From contig LUJP01000067.1 in assembly GCA_001689535.1 (NCBI GenBank), positions 1 to 26,899 on the forward strand: a stretch of DNA of 26,899 nucleotides. Reading direction: 5' to 3'. How positions within the stretch are numbered: position 1 is the stretch's first letter; every line of letters begins with the position of its first letter. The position numbers and the translations under genes were made by a program. The stretch is from Bacteroidales bacterium M5. Its GTDB lineage: Bacteria > Bacteroidota > Bacteroidia > Bacteroidales > Muribaculaceae. Below the pieces are notes generated by a model. It worked only from the letters and a program-made list of their open reading frames with translations, did not search any database and had not been told where the DNA came from. Shown here one piece after another: positions 14,477 to 24,489 of this stretch.

Positions 14477-15388
14477 TCAGGCTTTGAACAGCGGCGAGGG
14501 ATAGACGCCGGAGCGATGGAGCTCGGCAAACTTCTCGACTACGCCGGGACGGTCGGCTGCGTAGGTCACACCGAACCATTTTGAATCGGTATCGAGCACT
14601 TTAACAGTGGCCTCGCCGTTTTTAATGAGGGTGTCGATGCAGAGCGGAATGAAGAATTCCGATTTGGGAGTGTTGATGTCGCGGTCAAGGAATTTCTTGA
14701 ACTCACGCTCGCTGTAATCGAAATAATCGGGAGTGAATCCCCAGAGGTTCATCGAAACCGGAGTTGTGGGCTCGAGGGTCTGTTCCTGGCCGTTCTCGTC
14801 GGTGAATACAATGCGGTGTTCCGGATCATAGCTGATGGCGGTGCGCTCAACCACGGAGGTGAGATGTCCGTCCTTGTCGGTGGTGCATACTCCGCGGGCC
14901 ACCGAGCCGTTTTCGGTCATGGTGTTGCCTACACGGAATCCTACCATGCAGTAGTCGCCCTTGCGGTCGCGGTCGCGCATAAGCTCCTTTGCTATCACCT
15001 CGAACGCGTTGCGGCCATAGAAATCGTCGGCATTGATTACGGCGAAAGGCTCTTTGATGGCGTTCTTGCCCATGAGTACGGCGTGGTTCGTACCCCAGGG
15101 TTTGCTGCGGTCGGCCGGACAGGTATATCCTTCGGGCAGGTCGTCGATTGACTGGAACACTACTTCCACGGGAATGTGGCCTTCGTATTTGGAGAGGATT
15201 TTTTTACGGAAGTCGTCCTCGAAGTCCTTGCGGATTACAAAAACCACTTTGCCGAATCCGGCGTGTATGGCGTCGTAGATAGAATAGTCCATGATGGTTT
15301 CGCCGTTGGGTCCGAGCGGGTCGAGCTGCTTGAGGCCGCCGTAGCGGCTACCCATTCCTGCAGCGAGCACAAAAAGAGTCGGTTTCAT
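14477..15388 (-). CDS. Sugar-phosphate nucleotidyltransferase (303 aa)
   Basis: A nucleotidyltransferase of the sugar-1-phosphate type, making NDP-sugars from NTP and a sugar phosphate. The N-terminal nucleotide-binding signature LAAGMGSRYGGLKQLDPLG spans residues 8-26. KPWGTNHAV (96-104) and the metal-binding INADDFYG (118-125, Asp121/Asp122) follow. At 303 aa it has the catalytic domain and a C-terminal extension but no obvious hexapeptide acyltransferase repeats. It starts 13 nt after galM, so the two are one operon, suggesting a galactose- or glucose-derived substrate. I cannot name the sugar from sequence. Confidence 0.8.
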   Translation of the reverse strand: MKPTLFVLAAGMGSRYGGLKQLDPLGPNGETIMDYSIYDAIHAGFGKVVFVIRKDFEDDFRKKILSKYEGHIPVEVVFQSIDDLPEGYTCPADRSKPWGTNHAVLMGKNAIKEPFAVINADDFYGRNAFEVIAKELMRDRDRKGDYCMVGFRVGNTMTENGSVARGVCTTDKDGHLTSVVERTAISYDPEHRIVFTDENGQEQTLEPTTPVSMNLWGFTPDYFDYSEREFKKFLDRDINTPKSEFFIPLCIDTLIKNGEATVKVLDTDSKWFGVTYAADRPGVVEKFAELHRSGVYPSPLFKA

Positions 15389-15401
15389 TGCGTTGTACTG
15401 T

Positions 15402-16445
15402 TTATTTTGCTGAAATGTGAAATGTTATAGTCTGGTCGTAGGTCTGTCCGGGCAGAAGCAGGGCAGAGGGGAACTGGGGTTTGTTGGGGGCGTCGGGAGC
15501 GTTCTGACATTCTATTGCCACACCGTCGTAGTCGTTGTAGCTGCGTCCCTCGGGATTTTCGGGGCTTCCGGCGAGCCAGCAGCCTGCATACACCTGCGCG
15601 GCCGGCTGGGTGGTCGATACCTCGAGCACGCGTCCGCTGTGGGGCGCGTTGAGTGTGGCTATATGGCGTAGAACACCGGGGCGGTAGTCATCCACCATCC
15701 AGCAGTTGTCATAGCCTTTGCCGTATGTGATGGCGGGGAAGTCGGCATGGATGTCGTCGCCGAGACGGCGGAATTGGGTGAAGTCCATAGGCGTACCCTC
15801 CACGGGAGCTATTTCGCCGGTGGGGATAAGCGTGTCATCGGTGGGGAGATAATGGCTTGCGGCGAGCCAGAGGGTGTGGTCGAGCACAGAGCCGGAGTTT
15901 TCGCCCTCCAGATTCCAGTAAGTGTGGTTGGTGAGATTTACCACGGTGGGAGCGTCAGTGTGGGCGAGGAGCCGTAGCGTCAGGGTGCAGTCGTCGCTCC
16001 AGGTATAGCGTGCCTCGGCCTGCAGTTCGCCGGGGTAGCCTGCGTCGCCGTCAGGGCTGGTAAGCTCGAAAACCACGGTGTCGCCGTCGAGACGTGAGTT
16101 CCATATCCTGTTCATGAATCCGTCGGGACCGCCGTGAAGCGAGTTGGGGCCGTTGTTGATGGGGAGAGTATATTCCTTGTCGCCGATTGTGAAATGACCT
16201 TTGGCGATACGGTTGGCGAAACGACCGGGCACTTTTCCGGCGCAGGGGCCGTCAGCTATGTATGACGCCGGATCACGGTAGCCAAGCACCACATTGTCCA
16301 TCTTGCCTGAAGCGTCAGGAACCACCACGCTGTTGATACCCGCACCAAGGCTTGAAAGAGTTACTGATGCTCCGGCGCTGTTGGTGAGCGTGTAAAGTGT
16401 TATCTCGCCGATGGGCGAAGGTGCTGTAGTTTTCTGGATTTTCAT
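15402..16445 (-). CDS. galM: Aldose 1-epimerase, galactose mutarotase (347 aa)
   Basis: Interconverts alpha and beta anomers of aldohexoses, feeding the Leloir pathway. Conserved elements are GRFANRIAKGHF (74-85), NGPNSLHGG with His104, LTNHTYWNLEG with catalytic His174, and IECQNAPDAPN with catalytic Glu312, followed by PSALLLPGQTY. Length is normal. No signal peptide is visible (MKIQKTTAPSPIGEI), so it is cytoplasmic. It is first in a two-gene operon with the nucleotidyltransferase, has its own promoter and is divergent from the NUDIX gene. Confidence 0.94.
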   Translation of the reverse strand: MKIQKTTAPSPIGEITLYTLTNSAGASVTLSSLGAGINSVVVPDASGKMDNVVLGYRDPASYIADGPCAGKVPGRFANRIAKGHFTIGDKEYTLPINNGPNSLHGGPDGFMNRIWNSRLDGDTVVFELTSPDGDAGYPGELQAEARYTWSDDCTLTLRLLAHTDAPTVVNLTNHTYWNLEGENSGSVLDHTLWLAASHYLPTDDTLIPTGEIAPVEGTPMDFTQFRRLGDDIHADFPAITYGKGYDNCWMVDDYRPGVLRHIATLNAPHSGRVLEVSTTQPAAQVYAGCWLAGSPENPEGRSYNDYDGVAIECQNAPDAPNKPQFPSALLLPGQTYDQTITFHISAK

Positions 16446-16487
16446 ATAAGGTAATTTTGGTTTCTGAATGTTGGGTTATAACAAAGG

Positions 16488-16518
16488 CAAATCTACAAAA
16501 ATTGTCGGTAACGGCAAA
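16488..16518 (-). promoter_or_regulatory. Bacteroidetes-type promoter of galM
   Basis: On the minus strand TTTG (16515-16518), 19 nt, then TAGATTTG (16488-16495). This is a close match to the consensus. The leader to the galM ATG is about 35-40 nt. Confidence 0.7.
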
Positions 16519-16540
16519 GAAGTAATGCCGCGGAAATTGT

Positions 16541-16548
16541 TACCTTTG
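16541..16548 (+). promoter_or_regulatory. -7 box of the NUDIX-priA transcript
   Basis: TACCTTTG matches the Bacteroidetes -7 consensus and is followed by an 87-nt leader to the NUDIX ATG. No TTTG lies at the expected -33 distance, so the promoter may be weak or activator-dependent. Confidence 0.5.
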
Positions 16549-16635
16549 TAACGTAGGAGCGGCAGGATATACTCTGGCACCGGTTCTGGAAATAGTCCCG
16601 GGAAGCTTTTACAGACTTATTCAATCAAGCCTGAT

Positions 16636-17235
16636 ATGGAAAACGAACTCAATAATACCTGCGCCTCCGGAGCGCCGGAGCGCAAGCCGCAGGTGCTGTC
16701 GTCGGAATATCTTTTCCGGCGTCCCTGGCTCACCGTGCGCCGCGACAGTCTGAAACTGCCCAACGGAAAGCTGAACCCTGAATTTTATGTGCTCGAATAT
16801 CCCTCGTGGGTCAATGTCACCGCCATAACCGAGGACGGAATGTTTGTAATGATACGCCAGTATCGCCACGGTCTGGGACAGTACGGAACCGAACTGTGTG
16901 CCGGAGTGGTGGAGAAGGGCGAGGAGCCACTTGAGGCCGCAAAGCGCGAGCTGATGGAGGAGAGCGGATTCGGCGGCGGAGAGTGGGAGCTGCAGTGTGT
17001 GATAAGCGGCAATCCCTCTACCTCCAACAATCTTACATACTGCTACCTTGCGCGCGGAGTGAAGCTCATGGGCGAGCAGCATCTTGACCCTACCGAGGAT
17101 GTGGAAGTGGTGATGATGACGCGCGACGAAGTCTATGATCTGCTTGCATCCGACAAAATTAAGCAGGCGCTTATGGCGGCTCCGTTATGGCGCTATTTCG
17201 CTCTGGAGTGTCAACGAAATCTATCCCGACAGTGA
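16636..17235 (+). CDS. NUDIX hydrolase, ADP-ribose pyrophosphatase-like (199 aa)
   Basis: Hydrolyses a nucleoside diphosphate linked to another group; the overall layout fits ADP-sugar pyrophosphatases. The complete NUDIX box GX5EX7REUXEEXGU is present from Gly90 to Phe112 (ending RELMEESGF). It is preceded by VNVTAITEDGMFVMIRQYR (59-77), typical of the ADP-ribose group. The exact substrate cannot be assigned. Its stop codon TGA shares bases with the probable GTG start of priA, so translation of the two is likely coupled. Confidence 0.88.
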   Translation: MENELNNTCASGAPERKPQVLSSEYLFRRPWLTVRRDSLKLPNGKLNPEFYVLEYPSWVNVTAITEDGMFVMIRQYRHGLGQYGTELCAGVVEKGEEPLEAAKRELMEESGFGGGEWELQCVISGNPSTSNNLTYCYLARGVKLMGEQHLDPTEDVEVVMMTRDEVYDLLASDKIKQALMAAPLWRYFALECQRNLSRQ

Positions 17236-19712
17236 CGCCTGTGTTTGCTGAAGTTCTTCTGCCGCTTCCGCTTTCGTCCACGTTCACCTATCTGATTCCG
17301 GATTCCATGGCAGCGGAGGTGGGCGCGGGCTACAGGGTGGTGGTGCCGTTCGGCGCGCGCAAATTCTATACAGGAATCGTTATCTCCACCGGAAATGTGC
17401 CGCCTAAGGATTTCGACGCCAAGCCCATTGCGGCAGTGCTGGACAAGGAGCCGATAATCCGGCGTCCCCAGCTGCAGCTCTGGGACTGGGTGGCCGACTA
17501 TTATCTGTGTTCTACCGGTGAGGTCTATCGCGCGGCTGTGCCGTCGGGTCTGAAACTCGAAAGCGAGACATTTGTGGAACTCGCTCCCGACTTTGAATCC
17601 ACGGAGGCGGAGAAGCTCGACGAGAGGGAGACAATGGTTTACCACGTGCTGGCCCATGAGATGAAGAAGATCACTGTGGGTGAGCTCGGACGGCTGTCAG
17701 GTGTGGGAAACATCAGCGCGGTTGTAGGCAGGTTGCTCGATAAAGAGGCCGTGATAGTGAGTGAAAAACTCGTTGAGCGGTATCGCTCCCGCAAGGTAAG
17801 CTATGTGCGTATCGCTGTTGAAAGATATAATCCGGAAGTACACCGGGCGATGTTCGAATCGGTGGACGGCGCTCCGAAACAGCAGAAGGTGCTGATGACC
17901 CTTCTTGAACTCAGCGCGTTCACCCGCCGCGACACGGAGCAGCGCGAGGTGACGGTGGCGCAGCTTATCGAGGCGTCGCAATGCACGCGTCCCATAATAG
18001 CCGCTCTTGAAAAGAAAGGGCTTCTGGAGGTATATGTGAAAGAAATAAACCGTTTCCGTCAGGAGGGGGTGGCGGGGGGAGAGCTGCCGGTATTGAGCAC
18101 GCCCCAGAAACTGGCCCTCGATTCGATTCACAAATCGTGGCTCGACCATGACATAACACTTCTTCACGGAGTGACCTCAAGCGGCAAGACCGAGATTTAC
18201 ATGCATCTGATAGAGGATGTGATGAAACGCGGACGCCAAGTGCTCTATCTCGTGCCTGAAATAGCCCTGACCACCCAGCTCACACGCAGGCTCCAGCGTG
18301 TGTTCGGGGACAAGGTGGTGATATATCACTCAAAATTCACCGACAACGAGCGGGTGGATATATGGCGAAAGGTGCTGACGAGCCGCGAGCCGATGGTGGT
18401 GATAGGCGCGCGCTCCGCGCTTTTCCTGCCGTTCGCTGATCTCGGACTGGTGATCGTGGACGAGGAGCACGAGACAAGCTACAAGCAGCAGGATCCCGCG
18501 CCGCGCTACAACGGCCGCGATGTGGCTACCGTCCTTGCGGGAAAACACGGTGCTAAAACGCTGCTGGGAAGCGCCACCCCGGCTATTGACACCTATTATA
18601 AGGCACTTACGGGACGCTATGGTCTCGTGACGCTTTCAGAGCGGTATTCCGGTGTCGATCTCCCGGAGATACGGGTAATAGACACTAAATCGGCAATGAA
18701 AGCCGGGAAAATGAAAGGGCCTCTCGCGCCGGACACCGTGGAGCTTGTAAGCCGTTCGGTGGCCGAAGGCGGTCAGGCGATACTTTTCCTCAACCGGAGA
18801 GGATACGCGCCCGTAGCGACATGCAAAATGTGTGCATGGACTCCCAAGTGTGAGCATTGCGATGTGACGCTTACGTATCATAAATATATCGACAGGCTCG
18901 TGTGCCACTACTGCGGCGCCGTATACCCTTTGCCCACGCTGTGTCCGCAATGCAAGGAACCAGCGGTGGAGATTTACGGCTATGGCACTGAGCGGATGGA
19001 AGACGAGGTGTCGCAGGCTTTTCCCAACGCTGAGATAATGCGCATGGACCTCGATACTACACGCAACAAAGACGGCTACGAACGCATAATCACTGATTTC
19101 TCGCAAGGGAAGGCCCAGATACTGGTGGGTACACAGATGGTCACCAAGGGTCTTGATTTCGAGCGTGTGAGGACTGTGGGAATAGTCAATGCCGATGCCA
19201 TGATAAATCAGCCTGATTTCCGGGCGTCGGAACGGGCATTCAACATGATGTCGCAGGTGGCGGGGCGCGCGGGGAGGCGCGGGGAGCGCGGAACGGTCGT
19301 GATCCAGACCCGCGATTCGTCACATCCCATACTTCCGTTTGTGGCCGCTCACGACTACCGGGGATTTTACGAAAGCGAAATCCTTGAGCGTGAGAAATAT
19401 AACTATCCGCCTTTCACAAGACTAATCTACATATATGTGAAGCATCGCGACCGGTGCACGGCCGAAGAACTGGCCAAAACCTATGCGGAACGGCTCCGAC
19501 AGCTGTTCGGAACGCGCATTTACGGCCCGGAAGAACCCCATGTGTCGAGAATCCAGACCCTATACATACGCAAAATAATGCTGAAAATCGAGCTTGGTGC
19601 CTCGCCCAAGAAAGTGAAGCAGATACTGCGGGCGGTATATGAGGAGATGCACGCCCGGAGGGTTGACGGCATCAAATCGGCCGTGATTTATTACGATGTG
19701 GATCCGTATTGA
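17232..19712 (+). CDS. priA: Primosomal protein N', replication restart helicase (826 aa)
   Basis: 3'-5' superfamily 2 helicase that reloads the replisome at stalled forks. Order of parts: N-terminal DNA-binding domain (AEVLLPLPLSSTFTYLIP), Walker A GVTSSGKT (313-320), Walker B DEEH (410-413) with the following TSYKQQDPAPRYNGRDVA typical of PriA, and an eight-cysteine zinc module between Cys531 and Cys574 (C531, 534, 540, 543, 558, 561, 571, 574, all present). Helicase motifs QMVTKGLDF and QVAGRAGRRGE follow. The frame is open back to 17187, which would overlap the NUDIX gene by 49 nt. The GTG at 17232, overlapping that gene's stop as GTGA, gives a typical start and is my choice. Confidence 0.93.
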   Translation: MTPVFAEVLLPLPLSSTFTYLIPDSMAAEVGAGYRVVVPFGARKFYTGIVISTGNVPPKDFDAKPIAAVLDKEPIIRRPQLQLWDWVADYYLCSTGEVYRAAVPSGLKLESETFVELAPDFESTEAEKLDERETMVYHVLAHEMKKITVGELGRLSGVGNISAVVGRLLDKEAVIVSEKLVERYRSRKVSYVRIAVERYNPEVHRAMFESVDGAPKQQKVLMTLLELSAFTRRDTEQREVTVAQLIEASQCTRPIIAALEKKGLLEVYVKEINRFRQEGVAGGELPVLSTPQKLALDSIHKSWLDHDITLLHGVTSSGKTEIYMHLIEDVMKRGRQVLYLVPEIALTTQLTRRLQRVFGDKVVIYHSKFTDNERVDIWRKVLTSREPMVVIGARSALFLPFADLGLVIVDEEHETSYKQQDPAPRYNGRDVATVLAGKHGAKTLLGSATPAIDTYYKALTGRYGLVTLSERYSGVDLPEIRVIDTKSAMKAGKMKGPLAPDTVELVSRSVAEGGQAILFLNRRGYAPVATCKMCAWTPKCEHCDVTLTYHKYIDRLVCHYCGAVYPLPTLCPQCKEPAVEIYGYGTERMEDEVSQAFPNAEIMRMDLDTTRNKDGYERIITDFSQGKAQILVGTQMVTKGLDFERVRTVGIVNADAMINQPDFRASERAFNMMSQVAGRAGRRGERGTVVIQTRDSSHPILPFVAAHDYRGFYESEILEREKYNYPPFTRLIYIYVKHRDRCTAEELAKTYAERLRQLFGTRIYGPEEPHVSRIQTLYIRKIMLKIELGASPKKVKQILRAVYEEMHARRVDGIKSAVIYYDVDPY

Positions 19713-19762
19713 TTGGTCGCCCAAAATGTATTATCTTCGCATTGCAAAATGCCACGAAGCCG

Positions 19763-22700
19763 ATGAAAACCGGATATAAGGTTACGAGGTCTTTTCTGAT
19801 GATACTGCTCGCACTTCTGATAGTGGTGCCGGCAGGACTGTATATAGCTCTTTCGCTCGAAGGGGTGCAGAACGGTATCTGCCGCCGCGCCGAGAAAGAG
19901 CTTTCGGCGTTGCTGGACAGCAAGGTTGACATAGACCATATCTCCATCACTCCCTTCAACCGGGTGACGCTTCACGGCGTGACCGTAGAGGACGACAACG
20001 GCAATCCGGCACTCTCGGTCGAGAGGCTTGGTGCCGGAATCAGACTCGGTTCCCTGATTTTCAGTAACAAGATAGAGATAGTTTATGCCGAGATAATAGG
20101 CATGGATGCCAGGCTGAGCCGCGACTCGGCCTCGGCGCCTCTGAATATCTCGCGTATGATAGCCGCCCTGAGTCCGAAAGACCGGAAAAACAAGGCCACA
20201 GATTTCAATCTTGCAGCCAATGTGCTTGTGATACGCAAATCGAGCGTGAGCTATGACGTGCTGTCTGTTCCCTGCGACAGCAGCCGTTTCTCTCCTTCAC
20301 ATATCAGGATTTCAGACCTTAAGGCCGACATTCTGATACCTTCGATACGGCGCGACAATTACGATGTGGAGATACGGCGCCTTTCAATGCGTGAGCATTC
20401 AGGCTTCCAGCTCGTATCGCTGAGCGGTAATTTCCATGTAGGGAAAAACGGAGCTTCGATCGGCGACCTGACCGTAGAACTCCCGGAAACCAAAGTGGGC
20501 TTCGAGGATATAACAACCGAATATTCTTCGCTCGATTCTCTGAAAAGCGAGTGGAGGAATATCGATGTAAGGCTGGCGACGACGTCCCGCAGCTATGTGT
20601 CGCTCCCGGATCTGAAGGCGTTTGTGCCGGCACTGGCTGATTTCAACGAGCCCCTGAGTCTGGAACTGCTCGCCTATGGCTCACCGGATTCATTTACGTT
20701 GGAGAGAATTGGCCTTTCGTATGGCGACAAATTAAGCGTAAGCTTAGAGGGTGAAATGGAGAACGCGACCGTTCCGGAAAACATGAACCTGGAGATTTCG
20801 GAGCTGACGGCCAAAGCCGACTGTGAGACACTTGCCGGCATCATAGCCAAGACAACTCCACTCACTGAGAAGGCCAGGAGACTGTTCTCGAATATCGGAA
20901 CTGTGAAAATAGACGGAAATGGCTCCGGAACCAGGCATGAAGGCAATATGGAAGCCTCGATAACCATACCCGAAGGAAAAATAATGCTTGATGCAGGCTA
21001 TACCGGACTTGGATCAGACAGGCCGCTGATTTCGGGAAGTGTGGAGACTGACGGACTGAATGCCGCGGAGCTGACCGCGGGGCTTGGCAAGGAACTCGAG
21101 AGCCTGTCATTTCTGACATTCGCAGGAGAATTCAGCGTTAAACCAACCTCTCTGCTTGCGGGTGAAATACAGCTTGAAATACCGAGAATAGACTATAAGG
21201 AACATTCCTATAGCGATATAAAGGCTCTGGCCTCAATCGACGGCAATAAATACACCGGCGAGATATCACTCGACAATCCCGATGTGATGCTGATTGCCTC
21301 GGCCGAGGCCGTGGTAACCGACGGTGAGAAGATGCTTGATTTCACAGTGGATATGCGCGACGTGAATCTTGCGTCACTGAATCTCGACGTTCATAATCCC
21401 GACCACCGGCTTTCGCTGACAGCCGAAGGCAAACTTGAAGGCCCGGATGCCGACCGCATCTCCGGCTATGCCATGGTCAGAGACATAAAGTTTGTGGACG
21501 GCTCCGACAATGGCCTGAAAATTAATGAGGTGAGCCTGAATTCAAGAATGAACGGCGATGGAGAGGGTGTTCTTACTCTCACATCCGACATTCTCGACGG
21601 AAGAGTGGACGGTCAGTATCGTTTCAGTCGTCTGCCGGCAATGGCCAGAAATCTGGCGGCAACCGTATTTCCGCGTCTAATCGGCCGCGAGCCCCAGTGG
21701 CCGGCCGATATCGACGATTACAACAACTTCCTGTACAGTTTCTCGGTAAAGGAAACAAAACCTCTTGAGGCGCTTCTAAAACTGCCGGTAAAGGTGATTT
21801 ATCCGATATCAGTGTTCGGACGGGTTGACGAAAGCGCCCGGATGCTCACGGCAAATATCGATGCCCCGTATCTTCAGCAGGGTGATAAACTCATAGAGAA
21901 CACTTCCATGCAGCTGCGTGTGGCCACCGAACCGGGAGATGACCGCAACACGGCGGAGATGTCCTTCTCAACTCTGCTTCCCACTAAGAAAGGTCCGATG
22001 TCACTTATGGTCGAGACCAGCGCCCGCGATGACGCTATGGACACTCGCCTGGAATGGAACGTGAAGCGCGAACGGATGTTTAAAGGTGAAGTCAAGGCGT
22101 TCACACGCTTTTCGCGTAACGACGACGGCCCCGTGACCGCAGTGGATTTCAACCGGAGCACCCTTGTGTTCAACGATACCGCATGGGTGGTGGAGCCTTC
22201 GCGAATAGTGGTGGCCGGCAAGGAGGCAACCGTTGAAGGATTCAGGGTAGGGCACGACAATCAGTTCGTGACGATAGCCGGAAAGGCTTCGGCCTCGGCT
22301 GCCGACAGTCTGACGGTGACGCTACGCGACGTAAGTCTTGACTATATATTCGAGACACTCGACATAAGCAACGCCCAGTTCGGCGGCAACGCCACGGGCC
22401 GTTTCTATGCTTCGGAACTCTTTTCCAAACAACCGCGCGCATATACGCCTGATCTTTTCGTAAAACAGCTGAAATACAACGGATGCGTGCTGGGCGACAC
22501 ACGTCTGCAGGCAAAGTGGCATCCCGAAAACGGTGCTGTAGGACTGCATGCCGACATAAGCCAGAACAACGGCGGAAAATCCACCGTGGACGGAGCGATT
22601 ATGGCACTTAACGATTCACTCGACCTTCACTTCAATGCCGAGAAAATACCGATAGGTTTTCTGCAATATTTCATGTCGGCGTTTGCTTCGGAGGTCGACG

Positions 22701-24475
22701 GATTTGCCTCTGGTAAAGCGCGGTTGTGGGGCAGCTTCAAGAATATCGACATGACAGGCGACGTGTATGGCGAGGATGTGAGAATCAAACTCGATTTTAC
22801 CAACACGAGCTATCTCACCACCGACTCCGTATTCCTGCGTCCGGGCCGGATTGATATTCCCGGAATAACCATCCGTGACACGGAGGGGCACATGGCGCGC
22901 CTGTCGGGATGGCTCACGCATAAGTGTTTCCATGAACCGGAGTTCCGGTTCAATGTGACCGACGCGCGCAATCTGCTGGTGTATGACGTGAAGGAGAGTC
23001 CCGACGCCCGGTGGTACGGCCATGTGTTCGGCAACGGTACGGCAAGCGTAACGGGGCATCCCGGAGTAGTGGGAATCAACGTGAACATGCGCACCACGCA
23101 AGGCTCCAATTTCACATTTGTGCTTTCCGATGCTCTCAACGCGCAGGAATACAATTTCCTGACCTTCCGTGACAGCGACCGGGCCAAGAAGGACTCTATA
23201 GCGGCTCTTGACCCGACTCCAGCGCTGGTGCGGGAACTGCGGGCACGTCTTGCCAAGAAGGTATCAGAAGAATCATCGACCGTCTACGGAATGGATATCA
23301 CGGTGGATGTGACGCCGGAGGCGCTGGTGACGCTCGTAATGGACCCTGTGGGCGGCGACAGAATAAAGGCATACGGCGCCGGAAGCCTACGAATGACCTA
23401 CGATTCGGCCAATGAGGATCTGCGTATGTTCGGTGCCTACACGCTTCAGCGCGGATACTATAACTTCACGCTCCAGGATATAATTCTGAAAGATTTCACC
23501 ATACGCGACGGAAGTACCATAACTTTCCACGGCGATCCGTATGCGGCCCAGCTCGATATCAATGCAGCCTATTCGGTCAATGCCAACCTGAGCGATCTTG
23601 ACGAGTCGTTCCTGGAAGACCGCGAACTCAACCGCACCAATGTGCCCGTGAACGCAATGATGCACGTGACGGGCGACATGCGTCAGCCCGACATCAATTT
23701 CGACCTCGAGTTTCCGACCCTGACGCAGGACACATACCGGAAGGTGCGCTCCATTGTGAGCACGGAGGAGATGATGAACCGACAGATTATCTATCTTCTC
23801 GCTCTCAACCGCTTCTATACTCCCGACTATATGAATGCCACCCGCGGCAACGAGCTTGTTTCTGTGGCTTCGTCGACCCTTTCCTCGCAGTTAGGAAGCA
23901 TACTGGGACAATTGAGCGACAAATGGAATATTGCTCCGAACTTCCGCAGCGACCGCGGCGATTTCTCTGACGTGGAGGTGGATATGGCCCTTTCGAGCCA
24001 TCTGCTTAATAACAGGCTTATTCTTAACGGTAACTTCGGATACCGCGACAAAGCCCTGAACAATAACTCGTTCATAGGCGACTTCGATATAGAATATCTT
24101 CTGAACAAGAGCGGTTCTATAAGGCTGAAGGCCTATAACCGTTATAATGACCAGAATTATTATCTGAAATCGGCCACTACCACCCAGGGCGTAGGTGTGG
24201 AGTTCAAGCGTGAGTTTGACAGCATGACGTCATTTATGGACCCGATACTGAAATGGTTCCGCGGCAGAAAAAAGAAAAACGCGAAAAAAGAAGTGACCGA
24301 CACCGTGCAGACGGCTCCGCTTACGCCAGCCTCACCGGAAATACTGATAGAGTCGCCCGGTGATACCCTTCGCATAACTCCTGCAGCTGTGACGGATACC
24401 ATTAAGCCGGTGCCCCCGGTAAGAAAAGTAAGCGTAGCGAAACCCGCGCCGGGACATGGCAAAATCATTTTCTGA
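19763..24475 (+). CDS. TamB-like translocation and assembly module protein (1570 aa)
   Basis: A very large inner-membrane-anchored periplasmic protein of the TamB/AsmA-like group, thought to bridge the envelope and carry lipids or assist outer-membrane protein assembly. A single membrane anchor lies at about residues 10-30 (SFLMILLALLIVVPAGLYIA). The body is long repeated beta structure. The C-terminal TamB (DUF490) region has the characteristic FTLQDIILKDFTIRDGSTI, LNINFDLEFP-like stretches and SSQLGSILGQLSDKWNI. After about residue 1498 comes a Lys/Arg-rich patch (RGRKKKNAKK) and a roughly 60-residue tail rich in Pro and Thr. I chose the ATG at 19763; a TTG at 19709 overlapping the priA stop is possible but adds 18 residues of unlikely sequence before the anchor. 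No tamA partner is adjacent. Confidence 0.85.
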   Translation: MKTGYKVTRSFLMILLALLIVVPAGLYIALSLEGVQNGICRRAEKELSALLDSKVDIDHISITPFNRVTLHGVTVEDDNGNPALSVERLGAGIRLGSLIFSNKIEIVYAEIIGMDARLSRDSASAPLNISRMIAALSPKDRKNKATDFNLAANVLVIRKSSVSYDVLSVPCDSSRFSPSHIRISDLKADILIPSIRRDNYDVEIRRLSMREHSGFQLVSLSGNFHVGKNGASIGDLTVELPETKVGFEDITTEYSSLDSLKSEWRNIDVRLATTSRSYVSLPDLKAFVPALADFNEPLSLELLAYGSPDSFTLERIGLSYGDKLSVSLEGEMENATVPENMNLEISELTAKADCETLAGIIAKTTPLTEKARRLFSNIGTVKIDGNGSGTRHEGNMEASITIPEGKIMLDAGYTGLGSDRPLISGSVETDGLNAAELTAGLGKELESLSFLTFAGEFSVKPTSLLAGEIQLEIPRIDYKEHSYSDIKALASIDGNKYTGEISLDNPDVMLIASAEAVVTDGEKMLDFTVDMRDVNLASLNLDVHNPDHRLSLTAEGKLEGPDADRISGYAMVRDIKFVDGSDNGLKINEVSLNSRMNGDGEGVLTLTSDILDGRVDGQYRFSRLPAMARNLAATVFPRLIGREPQWPADIDDYNNFLYSFSVKETKPLEALLKLPVKVIYPISVFGRVDESARMLTANIDAPYLQQGDKLIENTSMQLRVATEPGDDRNTAEMSFSTLLPTKKGPMSLMVETSARDDAMDTRLEWNVKRERMFKGEVKAFTRFSRNDDGPVTAVDFNRSTLVFNDTAWVVEPSRIVVAGKEATVEGFRVGHDNQFVTIAGKASASAADSLTVTLRDVSLDYIFETLDISNAQFGGNATGRFYASELFSKQPRAYTPDLFVKQLKYNGCVLGDTRLQAKWHPENGAVGLHADISQNNGGKSTVDGAIMALNDSLDLHFNAEKIPIGFLQYFMSAFASEVDGFASGKARLWGSFKNIDMTGDVYGEDVRIKLDFTNTSYLTTDSVFLRPGRIDIPGITIRDTEGHMARLSGWLTHKCFHEPEFRFNVTDARNLLVYDVKESPDARWYGHVFGNGTASVTGHPGVVGINVNMRTTQGSNFTFVLSDALNAQEYNFLTFRDSDRAKKDSIAALDPTPALVRELRARLAKKVSEESSTVYGMDITVDVTPEALVTLVMDPVGGDRIKAYGAGSLRMTYDSANEDLRMFGAYTLQRGYYNFTLQDIILKDFTIRDGSTITFHGDPYAAQLDINAAYSVNANLSDLDESFLEDRELNRTNVPVNAMMHVTGDMRQPDINFDLEFPTLTQDTYRKVRSIVSTEEMMNRQIIYLLALNRFYTPDYMNATRGNELVSVASSTLSSQLGSILGQLSDKWNIAPNFRSDRGDFSDVEVDMALSSHLLNNRLILNGNFGYRDKALNNNSFIGDFDIEYLLNKSGSIRLKAYNRYNDQNYYLKSATTTQGVGVEFKREFDSMTSFMDPILKWFRGRKKKNAKKEVTDTVQTAPLTPASPEILIESPGDTLRITPAAVTDTIKPVPPVRKVSVAKPAPGHGKIIF

Positions 24476-24489
24476 GTTCAATCGGTAAG

